Position numbers and translations under genes: made by a program. Below the pieces are notes generated by a model. The model was not told the origin of the DNA, did no database searches, and saw only the letters and a program-made list of their open reading frames with translations. Below, one piece after another: positions 1-8,544 of a DNA stretch of 64,000 nucleotides. The DNA is taken from the NCBI GenBank assembly GCA_965221375.1, contig OZ244883.1, positions 868,001 through 932,000 on the forward strand, written 5' to 3'. Numbering within the stretch: position 1 is the first letter of the stretch; each line of letters opens with the position of its first letter. The DNA comes from Poriferisulfidus sp965221375 (GTDB lineage: Bacteria > Pseudomonadota > Gammaproteobacteria > Poriferisulfidales > Poriferisulfidaceae).

Positions 1-113
1 TGCAGATCATTGGTGAACTGGTTGTGCAGAAATGCGGTGGCCTCTTCTCCGCCGACTTCCAAAATGCCGAATTCGTCAAGATTAAGAAGCTTGGGAAAGG
101 GGGAGGAAGCCAT
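1..113 (-). CDS. ygfZ: YgfZ/GcvT-like folate-binding protein, N-terminal part
   Basis: Minus-strand reading frame starting at an ATG whose first base is 113 and running off the left edge; 37 complete codons are visible. An in-frame stop lies 18 bases upstream of the ATG, so the start is well fixed. The N-terminus (hydrophobic strand, a GILEVGG turn, then FLHNQFTNDL) matches the opening of YgfZ, the folate-binding protein that helps maintain certain Fe-S enzymes such as MiaB. The FL-x-x-Q-x-T-x-DL pattern is typical of YgfZ/GcvT N-termini. Only the beginning is present, so a related GcvT-fold protein is not excluded. It is divergent from xseB-dxs across about 350 bases. Confidence 0.7.
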   Translation of the reverse strand, partial: MASSPFPKLLNLDEFGILEVGGEEATAFLHNQFTNDL

Positions 114-460
114 GCCAAAGTCAGTTGTTCAGCGTGATTCGGTCATTGTACTTGGCTGCGGCGTGCCTTAAAACTTTGCTTGCTGTCCTTGGAGAGCCTT
201 GAGTTTCGTGTGTTAAGATAATTGAAGTCACACACAGGATCTCAAAATGCAGCCGATTACAGGGGGAAGGCGATGCATCGGGCCGAGCAAGTCGGCTTGC
301 GAAGTGTTTTTTGCTCTGAGTCTTTATCGAGATTCAGCGATAAAATTGGGGTACAGGGCAACCTGGGCATAAGACTTGGAATGATGATTCGTTATTTTCA
401 AAATAGCATATGGGTCTGCGACCTGCCGGGCTCGGGCCGGTGTGCGACCGGTTTGCGGCG
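114..460. other. Long divergent intergenic region ygfZ / xseB
   Basis: About 350 bases without a convincing protein gene. It must hold the promoters of ygfZ (minus) and xseB-dxs (plus), but no strong sigma-70 pair is obvious. It contains a GC stem-loop followed by six T residues (listed separately), a weak promoter-like pair TTGTAC (146-151), 17 bases, TAAAAC (169-174), and an AT inverted repeat around 393-407. An 80-codon open frame here has no recognisable features. Confidence 0.5.
287..312 (+). terminator. Stem-loop plus T run, possible terminator or attenuator upstream of xseB
   Basis: GCAAG (287-291), loop TCGG, CTTGC (296-300), then GAAGTG and six T (307-312). This has the shape of a short rho-independent terminator reading rightward, although the stem is only five pairs. 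GAGCAA (285-290) can instead pair with TTGCTC (311-316), so two mutually exclusive folds are possible. What it would terminate is unclear: either a short untranslated RNA from the region after about 180, or the xseB leader. Confidence 0.35.
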
Positions 461-712
461 ATGAACGACAAGTCGAAAGCATCCGAGGCGCCTTCTTTCG
501 AGCAGGCGCTTGAACAGTTGGAGCAACTGGTAGAGCGACTGGAAGATGGGCAGATCCCATTGGAGGATTCCCTGAAAGACTTTGAAAAGGGGGTGGCGTT
601 GGTACGCCAATTGCGCGAGCGCTTGGATCAGGCGCAACAACGTGTGGAAAAAATCATGGAAACAGAGGGTGGGAAGTTGGAAGCCCAGCCCATGGATTTT
701 GAAGAAGACTAA
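461..712 (+). CDS. xseB: Exodeoxyribonuclease VII small subunit
   Basis: 83 residues from the ATG at 461; the longer open frame upstream is out of keeping with the family, whose members are about 80 residues. The sequence SFEQALEQLEQLVERLEDG followed by LEDSLKDFEKGVALVR is the characteristic XseB helical hairpin. Several copies of this subunit bind XseA to form ExoVII, which degrades single-stranded DNA in the cytoplasm. The stop is five bases before dxs, so the two are probably co-transcribed. ispA, which commonly lies between xseB and dxs in gammaproteobacteria, is absent. Confidence 0.93.
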   Translation: MNDKSKASEAPSFEQALEQLEQLVERLEDGQIPLEDSLKDFEKGVALVRQLRERLDQAQQRVEKIMETEGGKLEAQPMDFEED

Positions 713-717
713 TTCGC

Positions 718-2640
718 ATGACTGAAGAAACCGACGATACTAAAAAATTTCCGTTTCTTTCGCAAATTGAAAGTCCGCGAGATTTGCGGGCGCTTGATAA
801 AGAGGATCTGCCGGCGGTCGCCGACGAGCTGCGGGAATTTCTGATTCGGGGAGTCTCCCGTTGTGGCGGGCATTTTGGTGCCAGTTTGGGGACTATTGAG
901 TTGACCGTCGCACTGCATTACGTCTTTGACACGCCTGAGGACCGGTTGGTTTGGGATGTGGGTCACCAGAGTTATGGCCACAAAATCCTGACCGGACGCC
1001 GCGATCAACTGGAGACGATTCGTCGCAAGGATGGCTTAGCCCCGTTTCCGCGTCGTGCGGAAAGTCCTTATGACTGTTTCGGTGTAGGCCATTCCAGTAC
1101 GTCCATCGGGGCGGCTCTGGGGATGGCGTTGGCCAGTGAGCACTTGGAGAAGCCTCGCAAATCGATCGCCATCATCGGCGATGGAGGATTGACGGCGGGC
1201 ATGGCCTTCGAAGCACTGAATCATCTGGGGGAGGTGGGAGCGGACGTATTGGTCATCCTCAACGATAACGAGATGTCGATTTCTCCCAATGTCGGGGCCA
1301 TGTCACGCTATCTGACACGCTTGATATCCGGTGATGTGTATTCGACAGTAATCGAAGGCGGCATGCGCATATTGCGGCCCATGCCTCGACTGCAGCAATT
1401 TGCCGGGCGCGTGGAGCAGCAGGTCAAGGGATTGTTTATGCCGGGGACCTTGTTCGAAGAAATCGGGGTGCGCTATTTCGGTCCGGTCGATGGCCACGAC
1501 GTACGGGAGTTGGTGCGCATTTTGGAGCAAATGCGCGACCAGGACGGCCCGCGCCTGCTGCACTTGGTGACACGCAAGGGTAAGGGGTACGAGCAGGCAG
1601 AAGAGGACCCGGTGGGTTATCACGCCGTGCCACAGTTTGATCCAGAAGTGGGGGTGCGCAAGAAGCCCAGTTCCAAGCGTACCTATACGCAAATCTTTAG
1701 CGACTGGCTCTGCGATCAGGCCGCAGCGGATGATCGGCTGATGGCGATTACTCCGGCGATGCGTGAGGGCAGCGGTTTAGTGCGTTTCGAGAAAGAGCAC
1801 CCCGGGCGTTACTTTGATGTTGGCATTGCGGAGCAGCACTCCGTGACGGTGGCGGCAGGGATGGCCTGTGAAGGCGCGAAACCGGTGGTGGCCATTTATT
1901 CAACATTTCTGCAGCGCGGTTATGACCAGTTGGTCCATGACGTGGCCGTGCAGGATTTGGATGTGTTGTTTGCGATTGATCGTGCGGGATTGGTGGGGGC
2001 CGATGGGCCGACTCATGTGGGAGCATTTGACATCGCGTATTTGCGTTGTGTGCCCAACCTGGTGGTGATGGCACCGTCAGATGAAAACGAGTGCAGACTG
2101 ATGCTCAATACCGGCTATCAGCACGTCGGTCCGACAGCAGTCCGTTATCCGCGCGGGTCGGGGCCGGGAGCGGAGGTGGAGGATACGCTTGAACCGGTGG
2201 CTCTTGGCAAAGCGCGGATTCGTCGTCAGGGCAGCGGGACTGCGTTTCTGGTGTTCGGCAGTCTAATGGAGCAGGTGATGCCGGTGGCGCAAGAGCGGGA
2301 TGCTACGGTTGTGGATATGCGATTTATCAAACCGCTGGATACCGAATGCATCGACAAGGTTGCCGCATCGCATGAGCATTTGATTACGGTTGAAGATGGC
2401 GTGCTTGCCGGTGGGGCGGGCTCTGCTGTTGCCGAGCATCTGGGTGTCAATACCAACACGAACCTATTGCGGTTGGGGTTGCCCGACTACTATATTGATC
2501 ATGGCGACCGGAGTGAGCAGTTGAAGGTTGCGGGGTTGGATGAGGACGGTATTCGCCAGTCGGTGGCGAAACATTGCGATGTGGCTGGCGCTGCGCGAAC
2601 AGCGACTCGAAAAATGAGTGCGAAGCAAGCAAAGGCTTAA
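718..2640 (+). CDS. dxs: 1-deoxy-D-xylulose-5-phosphate synthase
   Basis: 640 residues, normal for the family. DXS condenses pyruvate and glyceraldehyde 3-phosphate to DXP, the first step of the MEP isoprenoid pathway and a precursor for thiamine and pyridoxal. The thiamine diphosphate motif is visible as GDG at residues 154-156 with NDN at 182-184. The catalytic glutamate lies in DVGIAEQH (E372), followed by the transketolase pyrimidine domain (YSTFLQRGYDQ from 394) and the C-terminal transketolase domain. Second gene after xseB and followed by a terminator-like hairpin. ispE, from the same pathway, lies elsewhere in this window (24909). Confidence 0.97.
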   Translation: MTEETDDTKKFPFLSQIESPRDLRALDKEDLPAVADELREFLIRGVSRCGGHFGASLGTIELTVALHYVFDTPEDRLVWDVGHQSYGHKILTGRRDQLETIRRKDGLAPFPRRAESPYDCFGVGHSSTSIGAALGMALASEHLEKPRKSIAIIGDGGLTAGMAFEALNHLGEVGADVLVILNDNEMSISPNVGAMSRYLTRLISGDVYSTVIEGGMRILRPMPRLQQFAGRVEQQVKGLFMPGTLFEEIGVRYFGPVDGHDVRELVRILEQMRDQDGPRLLHLVTRKGKGYEQAEEDPVGYHAVPQFDPEVGVRKKPSSKRTYTQIFSDWLCDQAAADDRLMAITPAMREGSGLVRFEKEHPGRYFDVGIAEQHSVTVAAGMACEGAKPVVAIYSTFLQRGYDQLVHDVAVQDLDVLFAIDRAGLVGADGPTHVGAFDIAYLRCVPNLVVMAPSDENECRLMLNTGYQHVGPTAVRYPRGSGPGAEVEDTLEPVALGKARIRRQGSGTAFLVFGSLMEQVMPVAQERDATVVDMRFIKPLDTECIDKVAASHEHLITVEDGVLAGGAGSAVAEHLGVNTNTNLLRLGLPDYYIDHGDRSEQLKVAGLDEDGIRQSVAKHCDVAGAARTATRKMSAKQAKA

Positions 2641-2656
2641 TAATAAAAAACCACTT

Positions 2657-2682
2657 TCAGGTGAAATGCCTGATTGTTTTTT
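2657..2682 (+). terminator. Rho-independent terminator after dxs
   Basis: TCAGG (2657-2661) and CCTGA (2669-2673) form a five-pair stem around a seven-base loop, followed by TTGTTTTTT (2674-2682). It sits 17 bases after the dxs stop, the expected place for a terminator of xseB-dxs. Confidence 0.6.
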
Positions 2683-2742
2683 AGTCGGCGTCGCCGCCGA
2701 GCATCGATATACTTATTGGTAAATTACGTACGGGACGCGACA

Positions 2743-3519
2743 CTAAAAGGGACGATTCAAAATAATTTCCAGCACTACTTTCGTGCCCAAAAATCCTAGC
2801 GCCAGCAGCACGAAACTACTGAGCATGATGCTCGCGGCAAGGCGTCCCCGCCAGCCGAAACGCCATCGTCCCCATAGTAAAACCACCAAAACAAGCCAGG
2901 CTAGGCAGGAAAAAACGGCTTTATGCAGTATGCCGGGGACGAGTTCGGTCAGAGCAAAGCCACCAATCGCCAAGCCAACAGACAGAAAAATCAGACCAAA
3001 GACGATGATTTCGACCAACAAGGCGTCCATACGATCCAACGGCGGAAGTAATCGGGCCAGACTGCCGGTGATCCGCTGCGGCCCGAGGCTGCGTTCTTTA
3101 AGCAATAAGAGCACCGCCTGTGCACCCGCGAGCGTCAAGACGCCGTAAGCGAGCAGAGAGATAAAAATGTGGGTGTGAACGGTCCAGATGAGTGGCTCTG
3201 CCTGCGTTGCTGTCGCCGAGTCGACCCAGACCGCTGCTAAAGCGCAAGGCAGCGTCACCAGGCCCAAGTGCCAGGCAGGACGAAACCAAGTCCATATCAA
3301 GACCAGCGCGTTGATCAGCAATGCGGTCAGTGCCAAAGCGCTGAACAGGGCAAACACAAGATGTTCTCCGTGCCAGAGCGGATTGAGCAGGCTCCAGGCT
3401 TGTACCAGGCAACCGGCAGCCCAGGCGGCCGCGATCACTTGCTTCGGAGATGAGGTTCTCCACAAACCAAGCAAAGCAGCCAAATAAAAGGCGAATGCGG
3501 AGATTTGGAGAGTCAGCAC
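2743..3519 (-). CDS. CcsA/YpjD-like cytochrome c assembly family membrane protein
   Basis: 258 residues from a GTG start, nearly all hydrophobic, with about eight membrane spans. The central stretch WTVHTHIFISLLAYGVLTLAG and a later HK motif at the end of a periplasmic loop match the CcsA/CycK fold (cytochrome_C_asm family), whose histidines coordinate haem in real cytochrome c synthases. Proteins of this size in gammaproteobacteria are usually annotated YpjD, a homologue of uncertain role generally beside ffh; here ffh is not adjacent. Divergent from a small conserved gene (3593). Membership is clear; a role in haem handling is inferred from the family only. Confidence 0.85.
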   Translation of the reverse strand: MLTLQISAFAFYLAALLGLWRTSSPKQVIAAAWAAGCLVQAWSLLNPLWHGEHLVFALFSALALTALLINALVLIWTWFRPAWHLGLVTLPCALAAVWVDSATATQAEPLIWTVHTHIFISLLAYGVLTLAGAQAVLLLLKERSLGPQRITGSLARLLPPLDRMDALLVEIIVFGLIFLSVGLAIGGFALTELVPGILHKAVFSCLAWLVLVVLLWGRWRFGWRGRLAASIMLSSFVLLALGFLGTKVVLEIILNRPF

Positions 3520-3592
3520 GGGAACGCGAAGTCAGCCAGAAACGCTATTCTATATACTGACAACGCCCGTTTTGAGGAAAAGATGAAATTCC

Positions 3593-3916
3593 ATGAGCCG
3601 TGCCCGTACGTTGGAAGAATACCGAGAACTGCTCCGGCAAGCTTTTCTGGAGGTTGAGGAATTGGAACAAACTTCGGAGTTTGATGAGATGTCGGAAGTG
3701 GATAATCTCGTCGGGCCGATACGGCAGGTTCTGGAGGACCTGCAGGCGCGCCTGGATGCAGGCACGTATGAGTTTGGAGGACCGGATTTGGATTTCATGC
3801 CATTGGTGGAGACGTATGATGTGGATGTCATCCCGTTTCGCCATCTGCTGCAGCGCTTGAACTGGACGCATGTTGAAGGTCTGGACGAATCCAACACGAC
3901 AATGGATGGTGTCTGA
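3593..3916 (+). CDS. Small acidic protein of unknown function
   Basis: 107 residues, predicted soluble, rich in Glu and Asp. An N-terminal helix (RTLEEYRELLRQAFLEVEELE) is followed by a second helix and a C-terminal segment ending near NWTHVEGLDESN. I do not recognise a named family. The ATG at 3593 is preceded by GAGGAAAAG about 12 bases upstream. The stop is three bases before the sulfhydrylase gene, which implies an operon. A TATACT -10-like box lies at 3553-3558 without a good -35. Confidence 0.7.
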   Translation: MSRARTLEEYRELLRQAFLEVEELEQTSEFDEMSEVDNLVGPIRQVLEDLQARLDAGTYEFGGPDLDFMPLVETYDVDVIPFRHLLQRLNWTHVEGLDESNTTMDGV

Positions 3917-3919
3917 TTC

Positions 3920-5200
3920 ATGAAGTTGAAACTGGAAACGGTGGCCGTACACGGCGGCTATACACCGGAGGAAACCACAAAAGCGGTCGCTGTGCCGATT
4001 TATCAAACGACGTCCTATGCGTTTGATGATACCCAGCATGGCGCGGATCTGTTTGATCTCAAGCGCGAGGGGAATATATACACGCGCATTATGAATCCGA
4101 CAACAGCCGTGTTGGAGCAGCGCATCGCGACGTTGGAAGGTGGAGTGGGGGCACTGGGCCTGGCTTCGGGCATGGCGGCGATCACCAATGCGATTTTCAC
4201 CATCGCCGGCAGCGGCGACAACATTATTTCCACGCACACGTTGTACGGGGGCACCTACAACCTGTTTGCTCACGCCTTGCCGAATCTGGGGATTGATGTG
4301 CGTTTCGTCGACCCGGACGACCTGGATGCCATGGCGGCGCAGATTGATGAGCGTACCCGGCTTATTTTTTGCGAAACGATTGGTAATCCTGCCGGCAATG
4401 TCGCGGATTTGAAAGCCCTGGCGGACTTGGCGCACGCCCACGGATTGCCTTTGATGGTGGACAACACCGTGCCTACCCCCGTCCTGTGTCGCCCCATTGA
4501 GCATGGTGCGGACATCGTGGTGCATTCGCTGACCAAATATATGGGAGGGCATGGAACCTCCATCGGGGGAATTGTGATTGATTCCGGGGCTTTCCCCTGG
4601 ACGGAACATGCCGATCGCTTTGCGGTCATGAGCCAGCCGGACCCGTCCTATCACGGAGTGGTGTACACGGATTTGGGTGCGGGGGCCTATATTGCTCGGG
4701 TGAGGGTGATTCCACTGCGAAACATGGGCGCGGCCTTGTCGCCGTTCAATAGTTTCCTACTGCTGCAGGGATTGGAAACGTTACCTTTGCGGATGGCCCG
4801 GCATTGCGAGAATGCGCAACAAGTGGCTACATTTCTGCAGCAACACGCGCAAGTTTCGTGGGTCAGTTACGCGGGCTTGGAAGACCACCCGCACCATGCA
4901 CGCGCGCAGCGCTACATGAATGGACAAGCCTCTTCCATTATGAGTTTCGGGATCGTCGGCGGGGCTGAAGCAGGGACACGCTTTATTGATGCCCTCAAGT
5001 TGGTGGTGCGTCTGGTCAATATTGGGGATGCCAAATCATTGGCCTGCCATCCGGCCTCGACCACCCATCGACAGTTGGATGAGGCGGCTTTGAAAGCGGC
5101 CGGTGTGACGGCGGACATGGTCCGTTTGTCAATCGGCATTGAGCATATTGATGATATTTTGGCGGACTTGGATCAGGCTTTGCAGGCCGCACGCGGCTAG
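3920..5200 (+). CDS. metY: O-acetylhomoserine sulfhydrylase-type PLP enzyme
   Basis: 426 residues, the length of MetY/MET17-type enzymes and longer than typical MetB/MetC (about 390). Cys/Met-metabolism PLP family: substrate and cofactor loops YQTTSYAF and YTRIMNPTT, the GLASGMAAI loop, and the Schiff-base lysine in VVHSLTKYMGGHG (K206). The C-terminal SLACHPASTTH motif is typical of sulfhydrylases. The expected reaction is O-acetylhomoserine plus sulfide to homocysteine, giving direct sulfur assimilation into methionine. A role as methionine gamma-lyase or cystathionine gamma-synthase is less likely from length and motifs. Convergent with slt. Confidence 0.87.
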   Translation: MKLKLETVAVHGGYTPEETTKAVAVPIYQTTSYAFDDTQHGADLFDLKREGNIYTRIMNPTTAVLEQRIATLEGGVGALGLASGMAAITNAIFTIAGSGDNIISTHTLYGGTYNLFAHALPNLGIDVRFVDPDDLDAMAAQIDERTRLIFCETIGNPAGNVADLKALADLAHAHGLPLMVDNTVPTPVLCRPIEHGADIVVHSLTKYMGGHGTSIGGIVIDSGAFPWTEHADRFAVMSQPDPSYHGVVYTDLGAGAYIARVRVIPLRNMGAALSPFNSFLLLQGLETLPLRMARHCENAQQVATFLQQHAQVSWVSYAGLEDHPHHARAQRYMNGQASSIMSFGIVGGAEAGTRFIDALKLVVRLVNIGDAKSLACHPASTTHRQLDEAALKAAGVTADMVRLSIGIEHIDDILADLDQALQAARG

Positions 5201-5215
5201 AAGAATCGGGCAGTT

Positions 5216-7180
5216 TTAGCGCACCGGATGAATTTGCGGCCATAAGGCTTTACTGGTTTGGCGGTTCAGCCAGCGGTAGACCGTCATGTATTCCAGCACG
5301 GTGCGTACATACTTGCGGGTCTCTTGATACGGGATCGAATCAATCCAAAGATCGGCATCGATGTCAGTTTCAGGTCGCCAACGGTCCACTGCGGCGGGAC
5401 CGGCGTTGTACGCGGCCAGAGCCATGGCGAGATTGCCCTCGTAGCGACGCAGCATATTGGCCAAATAACGTGATCCCAAACGAATATTCAACTGTGGGTT
5501 GCTGAGGTCTTTAGTACGCGGCCGTTTCAGTTTTAATTCGCGCGCAACCATCCGCGCGGTCGAAGGCATCAATTGCATCAGGCCGATAGCCCCGGCGGAT
5601 GATCGGGTATCTTCGACAAATGCACTCTCGCGTCGTGTCACCGCAATCGAAAGGGCGGGATCAAAGCCGTGTTTTTGCGCATATTCGGAAAATATGTTTG
5701 AGTACAGCTGAGGAAAGCGTGCCTGCAGGTCATCGTAGAAATTGCTTTTTCCATACCCGCGAATCGTGCCTTCATGCCAACCCCAGCGATACGCCAGCAC
5801 CGCGGCGGCGGTAATTTTTTCAGAGGTCTCCTGGGCCAACAAATCATCCCACTCCAGGCGGGCACTGCGAATGTCGTAGTGATAATAAAATTCGCGTGCC
5901 CGTGCGACAGCCGGGATACGATCCGCCGCCATCAACTGCGCGGCAGTTAAAACCGGAGGCTGGGTGCGTATGGAATGAGGCTTGCCAATGCGTTCGGCGG
6001 CAAGAAAACCATAGTACCCTCGCAAGCCGGCCAGTTTGAGGTATTTCTGCATGCTGGCGGCTCGATTGCCCAGTTGTTCCAGCGCCCGAGCCTCCCAGTA
6101 CAGGCGCATGCGGTCATAAGGATAGTGGCCGGGCAGATTTTGCGAAGCCTGCAGAATATCGTTCCAGTTTTGTTCGTGGAGGGCCAGGCGCAGGCGCAAG
6201 TGTTGAAAATTGTCATCACGCCGGCTTGCCGGAATACTTTCCATCAGCGCTTTCGCTGTCGGGTCTTTCAAATATGCGGCACTGGTTGCGATTCGATAAT
6301 GCAACTCTTGAATCCAGTCTGCATCCAAAGCATCCGCGGAAGCAAGTCGGTTGGTCCATTGTTGCGCGGCCTCCGGTTCGCGGTTCGCCAATCGTGTGAT
6401 TCCATGGACTGCGATCATCTGCAGATGTCGCTTGCCCGTTTGTAGACGGGGATCTTTGAGATAGCGGCTGGGGTTGCGATGAACGCGAATCCACAAATCC
6501 ACCCAACTTCGTTCTGCCTTCGGCAAGAAGCGCTTGAGGTAGCGTGCCAGACGGGTATTGCGCCGCTCCATGCTGAGTTGGATGCGCTGCCAGACCAGTT
6601 CACGGTTCAGACCATGCGTTCGAAACCATTTCAGCAAGGGGTCGCAAATCTTCGGTCGAGATTTTCCGTGCAGCCAAATCGAATGCAGTTTGCGCTGCAG
6701 CGTCTCCGTGGGTCGTTTCAGGCGGATGTGGGCGCGCACATACAGACAGTCCAGACTGACATCGCCTTGCGGGCGATAGGCGTCAATCAAGCGCTGGTAT
6801 TGGCGGCGCTTGAATAAAGCGGGAAGCCATGCGCGGCGCATGCGTTGACTCCAGTGGGAGTCCTCATATTTGACGAGGTAGGCCTGGATGGCTTCGTCGT
6901 TCGATTTGCGCATGCGAGCGACCAGATAACGGTACTCCAGATGAGGTTTGAGGGGATAACCTTCCAGGGTGGGCAGAAGGCTTTTGTAACGCCGAATTTG
7001 GTTTTTTCGCAAAGCCTTCAGAGCCTGTTTGTAGGCACTGCGTTGCGTCTCAAGTTGAGAGGTGCTTGAGGGCATGGACTGCCCCCAAACCGGCGTAGCG
7101 GCGCCGAATGCCAGCACCAGCGCGAGCAGGGGATACGTATACTGAAGGCCTCGCAGGCCTGTACAGAAGACGTTAAACAT
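5216..7180 (-). CDS. slt: Soluble lytic murein transglycosylase
   Basis: 654 residues from the ATG at 7180, chosen because it gives a compact signal peptide (hydrophobic core then ATPVWGQ); an alternative ATG at 7201 adds seven residues. The long superhelical N-terminal part resembles the Slt70 U/L doughnut. The C-terminal SLT domain has the catalytic glutamate in TRRESAFVED (E518) followed by GAIGLMQLMPSTA and ALAAYNAGP. The enzyme cleaves the MurNAc-GlcNAc bond in the periplasm to give 1,6-anhydro products during wall turnover. Its start shares a CATG with the start of a small plus-strand gene. Confidence 0.93.
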   Translation of the reverse strand: MFNVFCTGLRGLQYTYPLLALVLAFGAATPVWGQSMPSSTSQLETQRSAYKQALKALRKNQIRRYKSLLPTLEGYPLKPHLEYRYLVARMRKSNDEAIQAYLVKYEDSHWSQRMRRAWLPALFKRRQYQRLIDAYRPQGDVSLDCLYVRAHIRLKRPTETLQRKLHSIWLHGKSRPKICDPLLKWFRTHGLNRELVWQRIQLSMERRNTRLARYLKRFLPKAERSWVDLWIRVHRNPSRYLKDPRLQTGKRHLQMIAVHGITRLANREPEAAQQWTNRLASADALDADWIQELHYRIATSAAYLKDPTAKALMESIPASRRDDNFQHLRLRLALHEQNWNDILQASQNLPGHYPYDRMRLYWEARALEQLGNRAASMQKYLKLAGLRGYYGFLAAERIGKPHSIRTQPPVLTAAQLMAADRIPAVARAREFYYHYDIRSARLEWDDLLAQETSEKITAAAVLAYRWGWHEGTIRGYGKSNFYDDLQARFPQLYSNIFSEYAQKHGFDPALSIAVTRRESAFVEDTRSSAGAIGLMQLMPSTARMVARELKLKRPRTKDLSNPQLNIRLGSRYLANMLRRYEGNLAMALAAYNAGPAAVDRWRPETDIDADLWIDSIPYQETRKYVRTVLEYMTVYRWLNRQTSKALWPQIHPVR

Positions 7181-7406
7181 GCCGGATCTTGCGTGGCTCA
7201 TCGAATTGCCGCATTATCGTTACGGGGTGACGTTGTTTGGGGTCCTAGCGATTCTGCCGGCACTGGTCAGTGGCAACATGTTGCTTCATGCCGCCACCCG
7301 CGTTCGACAGGAACCGGCATCGTACTGGCGCATGTTGGTGGGCAACGCGGTTTTGCTGCTGGTTTGTGTGGGGGTCATGGCAATCGCGCTGTGGCAGTGG
7401 CTTTAA
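7179..7406 (+). CDS. Putative small two-span membrane protein
   Basis: 75 residues with two strongly hydrophobic segments (about 17-35 and 52-74) separated by a short basic and polar loop (RVRQEPASYWRM). No family recognised. The ATG at 7179 overlaps the slt start on the other strand, which leaves no room for conventional leaders. A GTG at 7227 would give a 59-residue version starting just before the first span. Its end overlaps the end of the convergent gene at 7403. The amphipathic pattern suggests a real protein, but it could be a chance frame. Confidence 0.45.
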   Translation: MPDLAWLIELPHYRYGVTLFGVLAILPALVSGNMLLHAATRVRQEPASYWRMLVGNAVLLLVCVGVMAIALWQWL

Positions 7407-8536
7407 CGCTTCTGCAGAACTGTAAAGACGCCTTGCCGAGTTGCATTTTCTTCTTCCAGTTTGGTTTGAACCAAATCTGAATAGTGGTAAATCGGGCGGT
7501 CTTCCCGTAGTTTTTGGGCGACCCGCTGAGAATAATGTTCTGGGGCATGAAAGTCGGAATGTTCCAGGGAAGCGCACAGTGCTTGACTCTCGGGAGTAAA
7601 AACAACCCACCCGCCGCTGGGCAAGTGTTGTAGAGCCAAGCCTAGAGACTCCTGTGCCGAAGGGGAGGTGACGCATAAAACATCGCAGGGTGCATCCGCA
7701 TGGGCGCGCCATTCCAAGGGACCGTGAGCTCGGGTCGAACATGCCGTGTCGATAGCCTGCAGCGCTTGTGCATCTTCCAAACTGCCGCAAGCCCAAGCTT
7801 GTGTGATTCGTGTATAGGGGCTGAACAGGCATTCCAGGGCGAGCAACCCGGCATCATCGCCCAGAGCTCCCAGGCACGTCGCGCGTCGAACTCCCCGCAG
7901 GTCGCGAATGATTTGCTCGACCACCGCATGGCGTTGAGCAAGACGCCAGAATCGTTGAGTCTCCTTATGCCACGCGGCTCGGGCGATGGGGTTCTCTTGC
8001 TCCCAGGTGGCGGCCAGCGCCTGTCGAGGAATTTGCTGAAACAACCAGCGGGCAGTACTGGCCATGACGGGAGGCCAGCATCGCCCGACGCGCATCGACA
8101 TCACCCCGTCGTTTTCCGCCCATATATTGCTGATACCGATGAAACGGGACCGGCTGCGGAAAATATTTTCCAGAGAACTGCGGCACCACAGTCCTTTTTC
8201 ACGAGCCTGCACTTCCGGATAAACCGGCAAGATAATGGCGCCGTCGGGTTTGATCAGTTCCAGCAAATAGCGCAGATAAGCGGCGCCCCACACATTTGCG
8301 AATAGGGGGAAACTGATGCCGATAAAAATGCGGTCTAACGAGTGGCGCGCAAAGGGGAAGAACAAATTGCCGACGGCATCAGGGCCCGGATCGGCGACCA
8401 GCAAGGAAGAATCCGGTGTGAATCGCCGAATGTCATCCGAGGGGCGGATCTGATTGTGTTTGTCCCGTTGCTCGCTGAAGTAGTAGTCGAGATCCTCTTC
8501 GCTATACGCTTGCGAGCGGTGTACCGCAATATCCAT
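7403..8536 (-). CDS. Unknown protein with two methyltransferase-like halves
   Basis: 377 residues, predicted soluble, not recognised as a named family. The N-terminal half (about 65-120) reads like the C-terminal part of a class I SAM methyltransferase fold: RIFIGISFPLF, then YLRYLLELIKPDGAIILPV. The second half repeats such a pattern: ATCLGALGDDAGLLALE, then CDVLCVTSPSAQESLGLALQHLPSGGWVVF. Canonical SAM-binding glycines are poor in both halves, so catalysis is uncertain. It lies eight bases downstream of another unknown gene in the same direction and presumably shares its operon and role. Confidence 0.7.
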   Translation of the reverse strand: MDIAVHRSQAYSEEDLDYYFSEQRDKHNQIRPSDDIRRFTPDSSLLVADPGPDAVGNLFFPFARHSLDRIFIGISFPLFANVWGAAYLRYLLELIKPDGAIILPVYPEVQAREKGLWCRSSLENIFRSRSRFIGISNIWAENDGVMSMRVGRCWPPVMASTARWLFQQIPRQALAATWEQENPIARAAWHKETQRFWRLAQRHAVVEQIIRDLRGVRRATCLGALGDDAGLLALECLFSPYTRITQAWACGSLEDAQALQAIDTACSTRAHGPLEWRAHADAPCDVLCVTSPSAQESLGLALQHLPSGGWVVFTPESQALCASLEHSDFHAPEHYSQRVAQKLREDRPIYHYSDLVQTKLEEENATRQGVFTVLQKR

Positions 8537-8544
8537 TAGGGTGT

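Noticed and set aside
222..464. 80-residue open frame between ygfZ and xseB
   Set aside because: No signal peptide, domain or ribosome site; it runs into xseB in another frame and looks like chance.
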